Source: Ehretia macrophylla
Lineage: Eukaryota > Streptophyta > Magnoliopsida > Boraginales > Ehretiaceae
Length of the DNA: 64,000 bases
Direction: 5' to 3'
Assembly: GCA_037974665.1 (NCBI GenBank)
Contig: CM075783.1
Location: forward strand, 12,853,762-12,917,761
Part shown: piece by piece, positions 1 to 10,946 of the stretch
How the letters are laid out: the number at the start of each line of letters is the position of its first letter
How positions within the stretch are numbered: position 1 is the first letter of the stretch
Notes under the pieces: generated by a model
Told to the model about the DNA's origin: nothing
The model's database searches: none
The model's input: the letters and a program-made list of their open reading frames with translations, nothing else
Position numbers and translations under genes: made by a program

Positions 1-147
1 TTGGATCAAGCGTTCAATCCTTGGCCGTTGAGTTCATCACATCTCTGGCGTTGCCACAGATAACAGATCTGTAAGTGATTATTGATACAATTTATAGTAT
101 TTGTGTACTCACCAAATAGAAAAAGTAAATCAAAACAACTCAAGGTG

Positions 148-502
148 TGTTGGAATATATGTTCCTCGCACATCATAAAATCATCAACTTTAAATCTACT
201 ATATAATATTCTAGGCCACTTCACTTAACACCAATTGATTTTAGGTTGGAACCTCAGTTATCTTAACATAGTATCAGAGCTGGGTCTTTGGTCCAATCTT
301 ATTCATCCACGTGTGACCCATTGTTTCATTTTGCTCTCGCTGACTCGTTTCTCAGTTCTCTCCTGGTCACATGTGATGGGGTGTTGGAATATACATTTTT
401 CCCACATCGGAAAATTACCAACTCTAAATTCACCATATAAGATCCTGGGCCACTCCATTGAATACCAATTGATTTTAAGTTGGAACTTCAGTTATCTTAA
501 TA
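148..502 (+). mobile_element. Complete TRIM retroelement in the aquaporin intron
   Basis: Two 121-bp direct repeats, 148-268 and 382-502, both start TGTTGGAATAT and share the same body with scattered substitutions. Directly after the first is TAGTATCAGAGC (269-280), one base from the TGGTATCAGAGC primer-binding site matching initiator tRNA-Met. GATGGGG before the second repeat (375-381) is the likely purine tract. A perfect 5-bp duplication AGGTG flanks the whole (143-147 and 503-507). With 113 bp of internal DNA and no coding capacity, this is a terminal-repeat retrotransposon in miniature, mobilised in trans. It has the same strand as the host gene. Confidence 0.92.
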
Positions 503-913
503 AGGTGGGCTCAGTTATATAGATTTATCGATATCACTTATCCATCTAGAGGGCACCGGTCTCATCTATTAGGTCTATTCATGCAAGATCTCCTATGTTG
601 AGTAGATATTTTGAAAATATATTCTTTCAAAATTCTTTCTTCTTCTTCACGTAATCTGTTTATTTTATCTTCTCAAGTAAGTATTTTGAAAAGCTATAAG
701 TTTCCCATATGCATCTTGACAAACAGGCAGATTTTGGCATGCAAACGTTTTTCATAAAGTGATATATTTGTTGGAAATTTTATTTTTTCAATAACTTCTT
801 TTTTTTTTTTCATTCAAGAGTTCTTCATTGAAATATTTATCTGTTAAGTAACATAAGCCAAATATATGTAGTGTGTTCTTGTTGTTTTTTGTAATCCAGA
901 TTATATTTTGCAG
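503..913 (+). other. Rest of aquaporin intron
   Basis: AT-rich intron sequence with T-runs and a normal acceptor (TTTTGCAG just before 914). I see no other feature. Confidence 0.6.
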
Positions 914-975
914 ATTGGAGAATTAGCAGGAATTGCCATTGGAATGACAATCCTCATAGGTGTTCTCATTGGAGG

Positions 976-1828
976 GTAAAACTTCAATCTTTGTCCATTA
1001 TTTACCCTTCCTTCTATCCACATTAATCCCTTTAGTGGCGTGTTAATTCTACAGGCATATAAGGTCCACATCTTATATACACATCAGCTCTAGACGTTTC
1101 AAAATATTTGGACAATTTAATTAGTTTTTGAAACGTTTACATTATTAGTAGCACATGAATCGCAAAATGAGGCCCACACCCATATCACTGGACTGTTTGA
1201 AGTTTTCTTCCCCTTCTGAATTAAGAAGCTTTGTCAGTCCATTTTCCCTTTTCTTCAAAATAAAAATAAAAAAAAAGCATTTCCTTGCATGATAAACTTA
1301 CATGTCATAAAAAATTTCAGGGTAAATTAAAGATGTAATTAAAAAAAGAGAGAGAAAAGAATGATTTTATTTCATAGCAATGCGCTTTCTTTTTTGGGGT
1401 TAATTAGCAAGTAAGCATTTTATTCATACAAAATGATTACATAATTTAGCCAGTAAGACAAGTTTACAAGAGAAAACATCCAGCCAAGTGCATCTACAAA
1501 GCACCATTTTTGCTAGAGGTGCACTTCTTTTATGATCATAGGAGATTTATCTTGGAACCAGTGGGGGCTGTAGCCCCACTAAATCCAAGTGTTTTTTAAA
1601 AATTTATGTGTATTTATTCTATTTTTTTTATAAAAAAATATATATATATACTTTTAATATGAAAAAATAAATTAGTCCATAGTAAAATAAATATTAGTAT
1701 TATAACCCCTACTGAAACAAAACTCGAGAATTGCCCCTGCTTATGATACATGTATATTGCTATGACATTTAGCAATTTTAATTACATAAGCAAAACTTTC
1801 TTTCTTGATACGAATATATTGATTGCAG
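976..1828 (+). other. Aquaporin intron with hAT-like fragment
   Basis: AT-rich intron. The stretch about 1558-1740 begins AGTGGGGGCTGTAGCCCCAC and ends near CCCCTACTGAAACAAAAC. It resembles the units of the hAT MITE at 2686-3174 and is probably a decayed relative. No coding signal. Confidence 0.45.
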
Positions 1829-2045
1829 GCAAATATCAGGCGGATCAATGAACCCTGCTAGGACCATTGGGCCAGCAATTGTTATGCATGAGTACAAGGG
1901 CATCTGGGTGTACATAGTTGGCCCTATACTTGGCACCATAGCTGGTGGCTTCACCTACAATCTGATCAGATTCACAGAGAAACCTCTTCGAGAATTGACC
2001 AAAAGTGGATCATTCCTCAAGAGCTCGTCTAGAACCCATACATAG

Positions 2046-2685
2046 AAGACTATGTAGCAAGAAAAAACTTCAAATTGAACGATTAGGTCGTGATGTGAGT
2101 GGCGTGTGAACCCACACACTTATAGAGTCCACGGCACCTCTCTAACCAGACCAATTTGGCTGACGTTCAAAAGTGCGACCCTTCCTTAATTAGCAGCATG
2201 TTTAGTTCATTTCTCTTAGCCCGGTGGCCTTACATGTAACAAAACTAGAGCCCACCTGTGGCTTGTTAGATCAAGGGAATATATGTAGAAGATAAAAAAT
2301 AAGTTAATATCATCCAAAGAACACATTTTAGGTATAGTTTTTAGCCAATAGTCGGCCGCTTGTATTTAGTATTATGGTTTTCTTCTTGAGTTTTGTGTAT
2401 ACTTTTCTAAAATGCGGTATTGATGTTACAATTAGCAGCCTGATATTTTGGTTCAGCTAAATTAGGGGGAAAAATAAGATATTGAACCATTATGTTGTGT
2501 GTTCAAAAGTACATATGGAAATATAATTCTCAGACGTTCATAAATTATAAGTTTCTAGGCCATTTATAAAATCTTGAATGATTTTATTTAACATCAATTA
2601 ATTTTGTAATAAAATTTCAAAATTCTTAATAGTAATGCCGATTTGGGCCAACTACGTGCTTATCGCTCTGCTCTAATATAAGTCC
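2046..2685. other. Aquaporin 3' flank, no gene
   Basis: The 3' UTR of the aquaporin locus and AT-rich flank. No clear poly-A signal was chosen. The part about 2500-2665 vaguely resembles the TRIM LTR at 148-268, including a TAGTAATGCC stretch where the primer site would be, but it is too decayed to call. Confidence 0.4.
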
Positions 2686-3174
2686 CACTGGCGGAGGCAC
2701 AATAGGGCGAGTGGGGGCTGCACCTCTCACTGATCCATAAAAATCGTTAAAATTTCTATGTATTTTTTTTAAAAAAATTAAATATCTATGTATTTTTAGT
2801 TAAAAAAAATTAATTAGCCCCTACTGAAAAATAAAAGTACTCGTATAGTTCAAAAATTATGAATTTTAGCCCCCACTGGCTTATAAAAACATTAAAATTT
2901 CTATGTATTTTTTGAAAAAAAAAATAGATATCTATGTATTTTTAATTAAAAAAATTAATTAGCCTCCCCTGAAAAATAAAAGTACTCATATAATTTTAAA
3001 ATTATGAATTTTAACCTCCACTGGCCCATAAAAATGTTAAAATTTATATGTATTTTTTGAAAAAAAATTAAATATCTATGTATTTTTAATTAAAAAATTA
3101 ATTAGCAATACTAGTATAATTTAAAAATTATGAATTTTAACCCCCACTAACAATAATTCCTGGCTCCGCCCCTG
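2686..3174. mobile_element. hAT-superfamily MITE with internal tandem repeats
   Basis: The element starts CACTGGCGGAGGCA and ends GGCTCCGCCCCTG, imperfect terminal inverted repeats around GGCGGAG. It is flanked by a perfect 8-bp duplication ATAAGTCC (2678-2685 and 3175-3182), the TSD length of hAT transposons. The interior consists of about three tandem units of roughly 130-150 bp, each with CCCCCACTG..., AAAATTTCTATGTATTTTT and AATTAATTAGCC. There is no coding capacity, so it would need a hAT transposase in trans. Confidence 0.88.
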
Positions 3175-3373
3175 ATAAGTCCAATATTCTCCCTTTTCTG
3201 CCTATGGTTTTCTGAATGTTTCCTTCCTTTTTTCCATTGCTATTAAAAGAATTGGGCCTCAAGATCTTTTAGAATTTGATCGAGTACATTATGGCGACTC
3301 TTGAACAAGTCTTGAACAATCAAGAAAATGTAAATATAAGCAATTAGAATTCTCAACCCATTACCATAAAAAG

Positions 3374-3993
3374 GAGAAAATCTCATTTTTCCCGATGAGT
3401 TCTTGTCTAAAGCCCAAAATCTCTCAAATTCCCGCATGCCATTATACCATGTCAAACAAAGTCTTAGAGTTAAGGGTATTTTAGTCTTTTAGTTTTTGAA
3501 AAAAAATAGAATGACAATAACTGAAAAACCTACAAACACACTGCACACATTTTTCTCCCCTCCCTCTCCTGCGCTAGATCAACCCACACACACTAAGATT
3601 TTGGGTGCAGATATTGAAAGAGATGTAGTTTTTGTATTTGGGAAGAACCCATTGTGTCCTAGTTTTACATGCAAATAAATTAAACTTGTAACATTCGCTG
3701 CCTGTAGCAGCAGTTGGTAATATGTTTTCATTTTTGGCGCGTCAATTTGTGTGATGTATGATCGAGAAAGAGAGAAAGAGAGAGAGTGGGTGTATTGCGG
3801 AAGGTGTGGGTGGTTTTAGTTTTTGTCATTTTTATTTTTCTTTTAAAAAATTAATGAAAAGACTAAAATACCCTTAGTCATAAGATTTTGTTTGGCATGA
3901 TATAATGGCATGGGGAAATTTGGGTGATATGAAAAATTTATGGGGGAGTTTGAGTTTTAGATAAAAACTCATGGGGGAGAATAGGATTCACTC
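3374..3993. mobile_element. Mutator-like (MULE) non-autonomous element, long TIRs
   Basis: Left arm 3374 to about 3497 and right arm about 3850-3993 are imperfect inverted repeats of about 120-140 bp. Both contain ATGCCATTATA and, on the inner side, AAGGGTATTTTAGTCTTTT or its complement. The flanks carry the direct repeat CCATAAAAAG (3364-3373 and 3994-4003), the 9-11 bp TSD size expected of MULEs. The core (3500-3840) has no convincing gene; a 60-codon frame there has no recognisable feature. Confidence 0.82.
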
Positions 3994-4002
3994 CCATAAA
4001 AA

Positions 4003-4424
4003 GGGCGAATTTTACAATGGTCTTCAATATTACGTTTTTTTATTTTTGTTCTTGTTATTTTAAAAGTGACATTTGGTCCTTAATAATTACATCTTTTTCA
4101 GTTACATTCTTATTGTTACAAAAATGACGTGCCGAATCCCCAAAATTTACAAAAAAAATTAATTTAATCCCCAATATTTTAATATTTTGCCTCCAAAGTT
4201 TCATATGCAGATCACATACTATAAGGACTAAACTGAAACTTTTTACAAACTTTAGGATGTGTTAGTTTTAAAATAATGAGGACGAAATTCAAAGAAAGTG
4301 TAAACATTGCATACTAAATTATTATTTTTTTTGTAATATTTGGGGACTAAATGTGTACCTGAAATAGCGAGGACAAAATTAAAAAAATAGTGTAAATAAT
4401 AGAGAGTATTTGTGAAAGTTACCC
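4003..4424. mobile_element. Second MULE-like inverted-repeat element abutting the first
   Basis: The left arm (GGGCGAATTTTAC..., with ATTTGGTCCTTAAT) is an imperfect inverted copy of the right arm (ATTTGGGGACTAAATG..., ending GTGAAAGTTACCC). The flanks CATAAAAA (3995-4002) and TATAAAAA (4425-4432) look like a near-perfect 8-bp TSD that overlaps the TSD of the preceding element. Non-coding. Confidence 0.65.
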
Positions 4425-4432
4425 TATAAAAA

Positions 4433-4821
4433 CTACACAACTTTTGCTCTCATTTTCCGATTGGGGATTTACCTTATATACTTTCCATTTATTTGCTTAA
4501 AAAATAAGTGGCCGACGTCTATATTAAGAATTTTTTTTAGTAAATCAGCAAGAACTTCATTAGAACGAAGGGATAACAAAATGGTCATAATCCATATAAT
4601 TTTGTTTACGTCCATATTAAGGTTTGTTATTGGGCTTATATATTTCCCACATACTTGGGCTGGTTTAGTTATCCTGCATGACAAATGTTTTTCGTTGATT
4701 TTAATTGACGTTTATATTCACCAAGTAGTGGGCCCAAGCAAAATTGGCCTGAAGCAATTAAAAAAAATTCTTGGTTATAGTAACAAGTATATAATGATGT
4801 GTTATAGTGTACGCTAGAAAG

Positions 4822-4854
<33 letters not shown>

Positions 4855-5504
4855 AGATCTACTCTCAATTCTTTGTCAAAACAAAAGTTTTTAATGGTAT
4901 AAACAGGATATACAATCAATTAATTTCAGTTAGTTGATAGAAGCAATTAGATAAAGGACTATCCTTGTTGTTTGTTACTTTGGTTGTTTCTTTTTGGTAG
5001 GATTTTGTATATGATTTGAGTTGATCTTAATGAATATACTTTGCTTATTTAGCAAAAAAAAAAAAACTATCAATTAGGTTTCATTTTGTCCATTCTATCA
5101 ATTACTATGTTAAAATAGACTAATTGTTAAAGGTAAAATCGTAAAATCAGTTAAACAAATTATATTTGTGTCACCAAATTGAACTTATTTGCCAATCTAA
5201 TTGATTAATTTATAATTTTACTCTATACATATAGTTTACTTTATCAGAAAAATTAAAGAATGACCAAAATAAGATAAAAATATTTGGATTTCCAAAACAA
5301 GATTGAAAAAATAGTTTAGTAACTATAGAAATATTTTACCCTTATTGACATGGATAGTCATTAGGACCACTTAGTTTATAAAGTTTGAAATCTCTTATGT
5401 TTTATTAAAACCAAAAGTTTATAGACCCGTGTAGAATTTTCTTAGATCAAAAGGTACATTAACAACAAATAATATAAAAATAGATGGTCAAATCACGCAA
5501 TTCA

Positions 5505-5507
<3 letters not shown>
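4433..5507. other. AT-rich stretch with A-tailed retroposon-like ends
   Basis: No gene. There is an A-run at 4822-4855. The segment about 4960-5066 ends TTGCTTATTTAGC followed by 12 A and resembles the segment ending at 52190. Both look like 3' ends of poly-A retroposons, but no coding part or TSD was found. Confidence 0.4.
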
Positions 5508-5564
<57 letters not shown>

Positions 5565-5582
5565 TTTTTTTTTTTTTTTTTT
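5508..5582. repeat. (TA)n microsatellite plus T-run
   Basis: About 26 TA dinucleotides (5508-5559) followed by about 22 T (5561-5582). Confidence 0.97.
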
Positions 5583-6750
5583 ATTCAATGGAGACTACAT
5601 CACATATGTAAACACATAATTATATTTACTCAAATGATTATTTTGTAAACTTTGTTGTCTAGTTTTAGATAGAATTTACACAGGGAACTAATGGTAATAT
5701 AAAAACATTAGTTCAGGAATTAAAAAATTACATTTTACATTTTAATATGAAAGACTATCAATGTTATCTATGTATGCTTTTCTTATATATTATACAATTA
5801 AAGAATCAATTTCAAAACCTTTTACATATAAAGCAAGAATTATATCACTATTTTAGTTTCAGGCCGGAGTATGCTGTATCCAGATATTTAAGAAACTATA
5901 GAGACCAATATTGCCTGCGAGTTCACATGCCTTTCATCGTACAGACCAAATACGCGTAATAAGGGTCAGCTGATTCCCCTGTGAAAATTTTTAATATATC
6001 CTTACAATATTACTCATGACCTCACGGGATATTTGTCTCAAATTTAATAAGCTCAAAACCCCTTTGTTTTGGGTGTTTTTTATCACCTCAGTCTAAGCGT
6101 TCAAGATAATAAAATAAAATAATAAATTATTTTAAAATAATTTAAAATTTTAAATGAAATAAACATTTAATATTATATCTTAGTTAGATTAACAAACGGT
6201 ATTGGATTTAAGTTTTTCTGTTACTTATTTAAAACAATAAAATTATTAACAAGCTTAGTTAAAAACAAATATCGCCTGAATGCGAGGGCGCAGAAGTATG
6301 GTGAAAATAATAAATAAATATAATAAATTATTTTTTAACCGTTTAAACTTTTAAATAAGATAATAATTAATAATAATAAAAAAAATGCACTTCTTTTGAT
6401 CTCGATAACCTTGGCCCCTGTTCTTATGTCTTTTTCTTTCTTGGGCAATGATGTGTTGGCCCATTTGCTGTATTTTTTGTAATCTAGCTAATGTATTTCT
6501 CTTACCTATATAAAAAACAAAAAAGAAGAAGATAGTCTTCAATCATGTTCTCCTATCCCAGAATTTGCTAATGCTGTTCTAGAATGGGGTTGACTTTTAA
6601 TTTCACTCTTAATTAAGCATTTGGTAGGCCTATTTTCTCGTGCTTAATTAAGCATTAGGTGCTAAAATATTTTTCAGAAACTATTGTATATTGTCTATGA
6701 TCCCTCAAGTATTTATCAATTTTGCTCTTGGATGTCAAGTTGTCACTATA
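5583..6750. other. AT-rich intergenic DNA
   Basis: No gene or delimited element seen. Short open frames here have no recognisable protein features. Confidence 0.5.
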
Positions 6751-6760
6751 TATTTTCATT

Positions 6761-7194
6761 GAGTAGATGGCTTAACGTCCCCTTATAATTTGTTAAAAGT
6801 GCACAATACTTCTCTATATTTTACAAATAAGTTAATTATTCTCATATGTTTTAAAAACGTAGTTGATTAACTTTCTCTGTTGTAAAAACATAGCTAAATA
6901 CCCTTGTATTTTATAAATAAGCTAATTATTTCCCTGTGTTTTAAAAATATAGTTGAATATCGCCTATTTAAATGAATGATTTTTCTAAAGGAAGCGGGTA
7001 CTCAGCTATGTTTTTAAAAACATAGAGGGTATTCAGCTGTATTTTTTAAAAAATATTGAAGTAATCAGCTTATTTATAAAATACAAAGGTATTCAACTAC
7101 GTTTTTAAAATATAAAGATAATCAATTTATTTATAAAACACATGACATATTATACACTTTTAATAAAATATAAAAAGTGTTAAGTCGTTTACTC
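6761..7194. mobile_element. Fold-back MITE (MULE-like), family A
   Basis: The two halves are an imperfect palindrome. The left half begins GAGTAGATGGCTTAACGTCC and the right half ends with the complement of GAGTAAACGACTTAACAC. Both halves repeat a pattern of TGTTTTAAAAAC(A/G)TAG and TTATAAATAAGCTAATTA. Flanks ATTTTCATT (6752-6760) and ATGTTCATT (7195-7203) match at 8 of 9, a probable 9-bp TSD. Related in sequence to 46368-46728. Confidence 0.75.
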
Positions 7195-7234
7195 ATGTTC
7201 ATTTCACATTGTTTACTCATGTTCATTTCACATT
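7187..7234. repeat. 24-bp perfect tandem duplication
   Basis: The unit starting GTTTACTCATGTTC occurs twice in a row (7187-7210, 7211-7234). The first copy covers the right end of the fold-back element. Confidence 0.95.
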
Positions 7235-7518
7235 GTTGGCTGCGGCCAGTAAAATAATTCTTCCCAACACATGCAGGCACATGAACTTACAGAAACTAGC
7301 CTCCTCACATGGCTGCCAAATGCCAATGTGATAGTGTCATATTCCAAAGCTTTGACTATAATAAGAAAATGTATTAAGTCCACCAATGTGTCCACATCTC
7401 ACTTCATGCATTGACCTACATCCCTCGCCATGCAACTTTCACAACTACTTGAACCCCACCTGTATATGCTAGTTTTCTTCGTCCTATCTTTGCTGCCACC
7501 ATGAATTTCACGTATGAT
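7235..7518. other. Unannotated stretch, no gene seen
   Basis: Less AT-rich than its surroundings, with CA-rich runs. No protein or repeat recognised. Confidence 0.4.
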
Positions 7519-8510
7519 ATAGCTATCTCACCAAATGTTTTGGATGAGAGCTTGGACAGTGATGGCAATGTCACATGGGTGGGGCCTCATTTGGTAGAAT
7601 TTTCTATAATGTGAGACTTAAAACACAGAGTACGAGTTCGGTGAAGGTTAGAGTGCCCACTCATATCGAAATATTTTAAAATACATTTATACATTATATT
7701 TTTAATACAAAAAATTTATTAATTCTTATTGAAAAAATATTACTTGTTTGGACGTGATATTGTATTTTATTAACCCACCGAAAAGCAAACAAAAAAAAAA
7801 TCTTAGATTTGTCGCGTGCATATAATATTGTTAGGAGTAAGAAGTCTCTTATAATATCATAATGTTATCAGCAGAATACGATAATTGAGAATCATCCACA
7901 TCATCTCATTATAACTGTATTAATAATTTATCACTGTTAAATTTTACTTCTAACATCATAAAGTTATGAACGGATCTACCTTGTATGTTTCATCTGCTGG
8001 AGTTTTCCTTTTCAAATTTTTAACGTTTAGCAATGGAACTTATGCAGAAGGGAATAAACTATAGAGTATATTAGACTGCATGGAGTTCCGATGGCTGGAA
8101 AGGAATGGAATGCTCTTTTCATGGTATGTTGGTCCTGAGGTCCATTCGATCCTCGAGTATTAATCAACAACAATGCAAGTAAGACAACTATAACGCATGA
8201 CAAAAAATAAAAATAAAATAGTGATATTGAAAGGAAAGATATTATGAGATGAGAAACAGCATGGCATCCGAAAGAATATAATTGTCACCATGCATCTTTT
8301 AAAATTACATATTCTCCAAATCACCAATGAGATGAGAAGATGTAAAAGTTTGCCAAAAAATTGTCTATGCTAATAATTGTTAATTAACGACCTCATCTAA
8401 AAGTTTAAATTATTAAAAAGAAGTTTTATTGTATTATTTATTATCTTCAACACGCTCCCACAAGTATAGACGGAATTAATTTTTGAATCTTGCACTTCGA
8501 CATCTAATTT
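7519..8510. repeat. Dispersed direct duplication, copy 1
   Basis: Starting ATAGCTATCTCACC, this segment matches 13016-13925 closely in the same orientation, including a block with GATGAGAGCTTGGACA and one with CTGGAGTTTTCC. The copies diverge by substitutions and small indels, mostly after 8367. The tail (about 8385-8515) contains a TRIM LTR fragment ending CTTCAACA at 8452. No gene is evident in either copy. Confidence 0.9.
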
Positions 8511-9471
8511 CGATTGAATCTCTAATTGTACTATTTCGTAATTATAATGAATTCATCTTTCGACAAAAACAAAAGTGCGAGATTAGAAACTATGAGAAAT
8601 CACAATTTTGGAGATTAACCGAATCACCTGGTCGAGCCCTACGTAGCAAAATGGTTAGTTTAGTTGTTACTAGGGTTGCTGTTCAGTTTGCACATTGAAA
8701 AATTAAAAAATTAAATAAAACACATATATTTAACACTTCTATTCAAAAGATGCTCAAGTATGTTTGGTTAGGAGACCGGCAAAACGTATAGCATATATGC
8801 TTTTTGGCTAATCTTTTTGAAAATATACGTTAACAATGGTTTGGATCTCTAATAATATTCTTTTATCATTGTATAGTTTTTTTATTTTCTGACCTTTCCA
8901 GTCATGAAGTTGATTAATTGTATATTCTGTTTATATCAATAGAAAGTTCTGTTTCGATAAAGGAAAAAAAAAAAAAAAAAAAAAGCAAGTTATTGAGCTT
9001 TGCATCAATAGACTGAGAGTGGATCTAATTTTTTTTTTTTTTTTCTAGTGTAGACTAAAACACAAAATTTGACGATCAGATTAATAATAGTTTTTCCAAT
9101 AAGGACTAATCAATTTCTCATATTAAAAGACATATAAAATACACTTTCCACAATCGACTTTATTATATACTTGTCTTTTTTTTTTGCTTAGTGACTTTAT
9201 TTATACTTGTTACTTTGCTAAGGATTGTTTTTATTGCTTCAGGCCGATTTACTTGGGCCAATACCTGGTGAATGTAAACGTTAATTAAAATGAAAGAAAA
9301 ATATTTGTCATGGAGGATAACTAAACCAGCCCAAGTATGTGGAAATTATATAAGGGTAAATCCAACAAACTCTTTATTTTTTCTTTATAATATATTGAGA
9401 GAGAAATTAATAACTCTCTATTTTTATAAACTTCTATTTTAATTTTATTCAAACAACATTCTCTATTCAAA
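8511..9471. other. AT-rich DNA with a poly-A-tailed end
   Basis: No gene. About 8880-8984 reads like a retroposon 3' end, with GAAAGTTCTGTTTCGATAAAGG followed by about 21 A. No TSD was found. A T-run lies at 9029-9044. Confidence 0.4.
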
Positions 9472-9650
9472 CTCTCTATTTCTAAATTTATCATTTACAA
9501 ATAAAAATAAAATATCATAAATAAATTTAGACTCTTTATTTCTGAATTCATTCACAAATATAAATAAACTACCATAAATAAATTTTGACCCTCTATTTTT
9601 GAATTCATTTACAAATAAGAATAAAATATCATAAATAAATTGAAAATAAA
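9472..9650. repeat. Minisatellite, 3 units of about 57-62 bp
   Basis: Three tandem units (about 9472-9533, 9534-9590, 9591-9650), each with CTCTATTTCTGAATTCAT-like and ACCATAAATAAATT-like parts. Confidence 0.8.
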
Positions 9651-9724
9651 ATATCATAAATCCTTATACAATATTCTCATATCACTCCAACAATCTTTGA
9701 AATCAATTTTTCATATTTTTTTAA

Positions 9725-9906
9725 GAGTATTGCTATATACCACTCTATTTTTATCACTTAAATACCACCTCCTACATGGATGCTTAATTGGCATGCTAAA
9801 ATAACAAACTTTTTAATTTATCTTTCTTCTTTTAGTATGCCAACTAAGCATACACATAGGAAGTGATATTTGAATAATAAAAATAAGGTGTTATATAACA
9901 TTTTTC
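9725..9906. mobile_element. Small fold-back MITE
   Basis: The left half, containing ATATACCACTC...CACCTCCTACATGGATGC, pairs with the right half, containing GCATACACATAGGAAGTGAT...GTTATATAAC. A T-run plus AAG occurs just outside each end (before 9725 and around 9909-9920), compatible with a 9-bp TSD. Non-coding. Confidence 0.65.
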
Positions 9907-10284
9907 TTTTTTTTAAGTAATGAAATAATGAACTGATAGTACCATTCTTTTGATTTTGACCAAAAAGCAAAAAGCAAAACAAAACAAAACAAAAGAAGTG
10001 CACAACCATGGGATCAAGTGGGTTTGTCTACCCACAAAGTGTTCTAGCGAGTCCAGTTTGCTTGCCTGTTGTAGCTAGCATGAGCACAGAGTTGGCGAGC
10101 TATTCAATTTAGCAAAATAAGATAGCTAACTTGTTGGAACATGTTTTTTTTTTTTTTTGTTTGATTCGCTAATTTGTTGGACTTACTCTTAAAGAAGATT
10201 GAGATTCGAGAAGCATCAACCGTTATCACCGTCTCCAATACATGAATTTTCTTAGACTTTTCTATTTTATTTTATTTTCAGTTT
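9907..10284. other. Intergenic, no gene seen
   Basis: T-rich and A-rich tracts only (for example AAAACAAAACAAAACAAAAG near 9975). Confidence 0.5.
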
Positions 10285-10946
10285 GGGAAAATAGCTTAAT
10301 TAGTCTCCATTGTTTTCTTTTTGTCCCAAACTAGTTTCTATTGTTTTAACTGTCCCAAATGAGTCCCCAGTGTTTTTCAAGAAGTCTCACTTTAGTCCTT
10401 TCCGCTAACATTGTTGTGAGGCTATGAGGCTAGGGCGCCTACTCACATACACAAATAAACATGCACCACACATGTTTATTCACTTCTTTTTATTTTTTTG
10501 GTTCAGATGGGGCTGTGAGGCTGGGGCATCGGCGCTAGTATGGGGGGTTTAGGACGCTGGGGATGGGCGGCCAGATCGGCGCTGGGGGTAAGAGGTTTGG
10601 ACACTGAACCAAATTGGTGCTAGGGGTAGGGAGCCAGATCGACGTTGGGGGTGGGGAGGCAGATTGGCGCTGGGGTGGGGAGTGTTCTTTTTCTTTTTTT
10701 TTTGGAAAGAAGGGAGGGGGGAGGGTTCTGATGAGGCTGGGGGTGGGGACAAGGTTAGTAATAAGTAATTTTAATTAGCTTTTAAGGGTATTTTAGTCAT
10801 TTAATACAATATCAGTTACAAAGTTAGCAAAAGGGACTAAAGTAAGACTTTTTAGAAAACAATGGGGACTTGTTTGGGACAGTTGAAACAATGGGGACCA
10901 ATTTGAGACAAAAGGAAACAATGGGGACTAGTTGAGTTATTTTCCC
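10285..10946. mobile_element. MULE-like TIR element with G-rich minisatellite core
   Basis: Both ends start GGGAAAATA (right end as complement) and continue as inverted repeats of about 125 bp containing AGTCCCCATTGTTT and TGTCCCAAA(C/T)(A/G)AGTCCCC. The arms end around CTTTAGTCCCTTT...GCTAAC. Flanks TTTCAGTTT and ATTTAGTTT are a weak 9-bp TSD candidate. The core 10500-10745 is G-rich with repeats of CAGATCGGCGCTGGGGGT-like units. No gene is recognised in the core. Confidence 0.78.

Larger units (their letters stand above)
1..2045 (+). pseudogene. NIP-type aquaporin (nodulin-26-like) gene, 3' part, frame-broken
   Basis: Three exons of a NIP aquaporin, a membrane channel for water or small uncharged solutes, are visible: 1-70 (enters from outside the window), 914-975 and 1829-2045 (stop TAG). 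Splice sites are canonical: GT at 71 and 976, AG before 914 and 1829. The last exon encodes GGSMNPARTIGPAIV, which holds the second NPA pore motif and the following filter Arg, then the last transmembrane segment and a basic tail KPLRELTKSGSFLK typical of NIPs. Exon 914-975 gives IGELAGIAIG, the family loop before the second NPA. In exon 1-70, positions 3-38 read GSSVQSLAVEFI and 41-70 read ISGVATDNRS, but in different frames with only two bases between them. NIPs normally have about eight more residues there, so about 22 nt of a transmembrane segment are missing and the frame is lost. The family call is firm. Non-function is inferred, and a sequencing error cannot be excluded. A TRIM sits in the intron at 71-913. 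Confidence 0.85.

Noticed and set aside
235-522. 95-codon open frame
   Set aside because: It runs through the TRIM LTR and internal region; not a gene.
2500-2665. Possible decayed copy of the TRIM LTR
   Set aside because: Similarity is patchy and the primer site is unrecognisable.
4461-4817. 118-codon open frame
   Set aside because: AT-rich intergenic DNA, no motif, overlapped by an open frame on the other strand.
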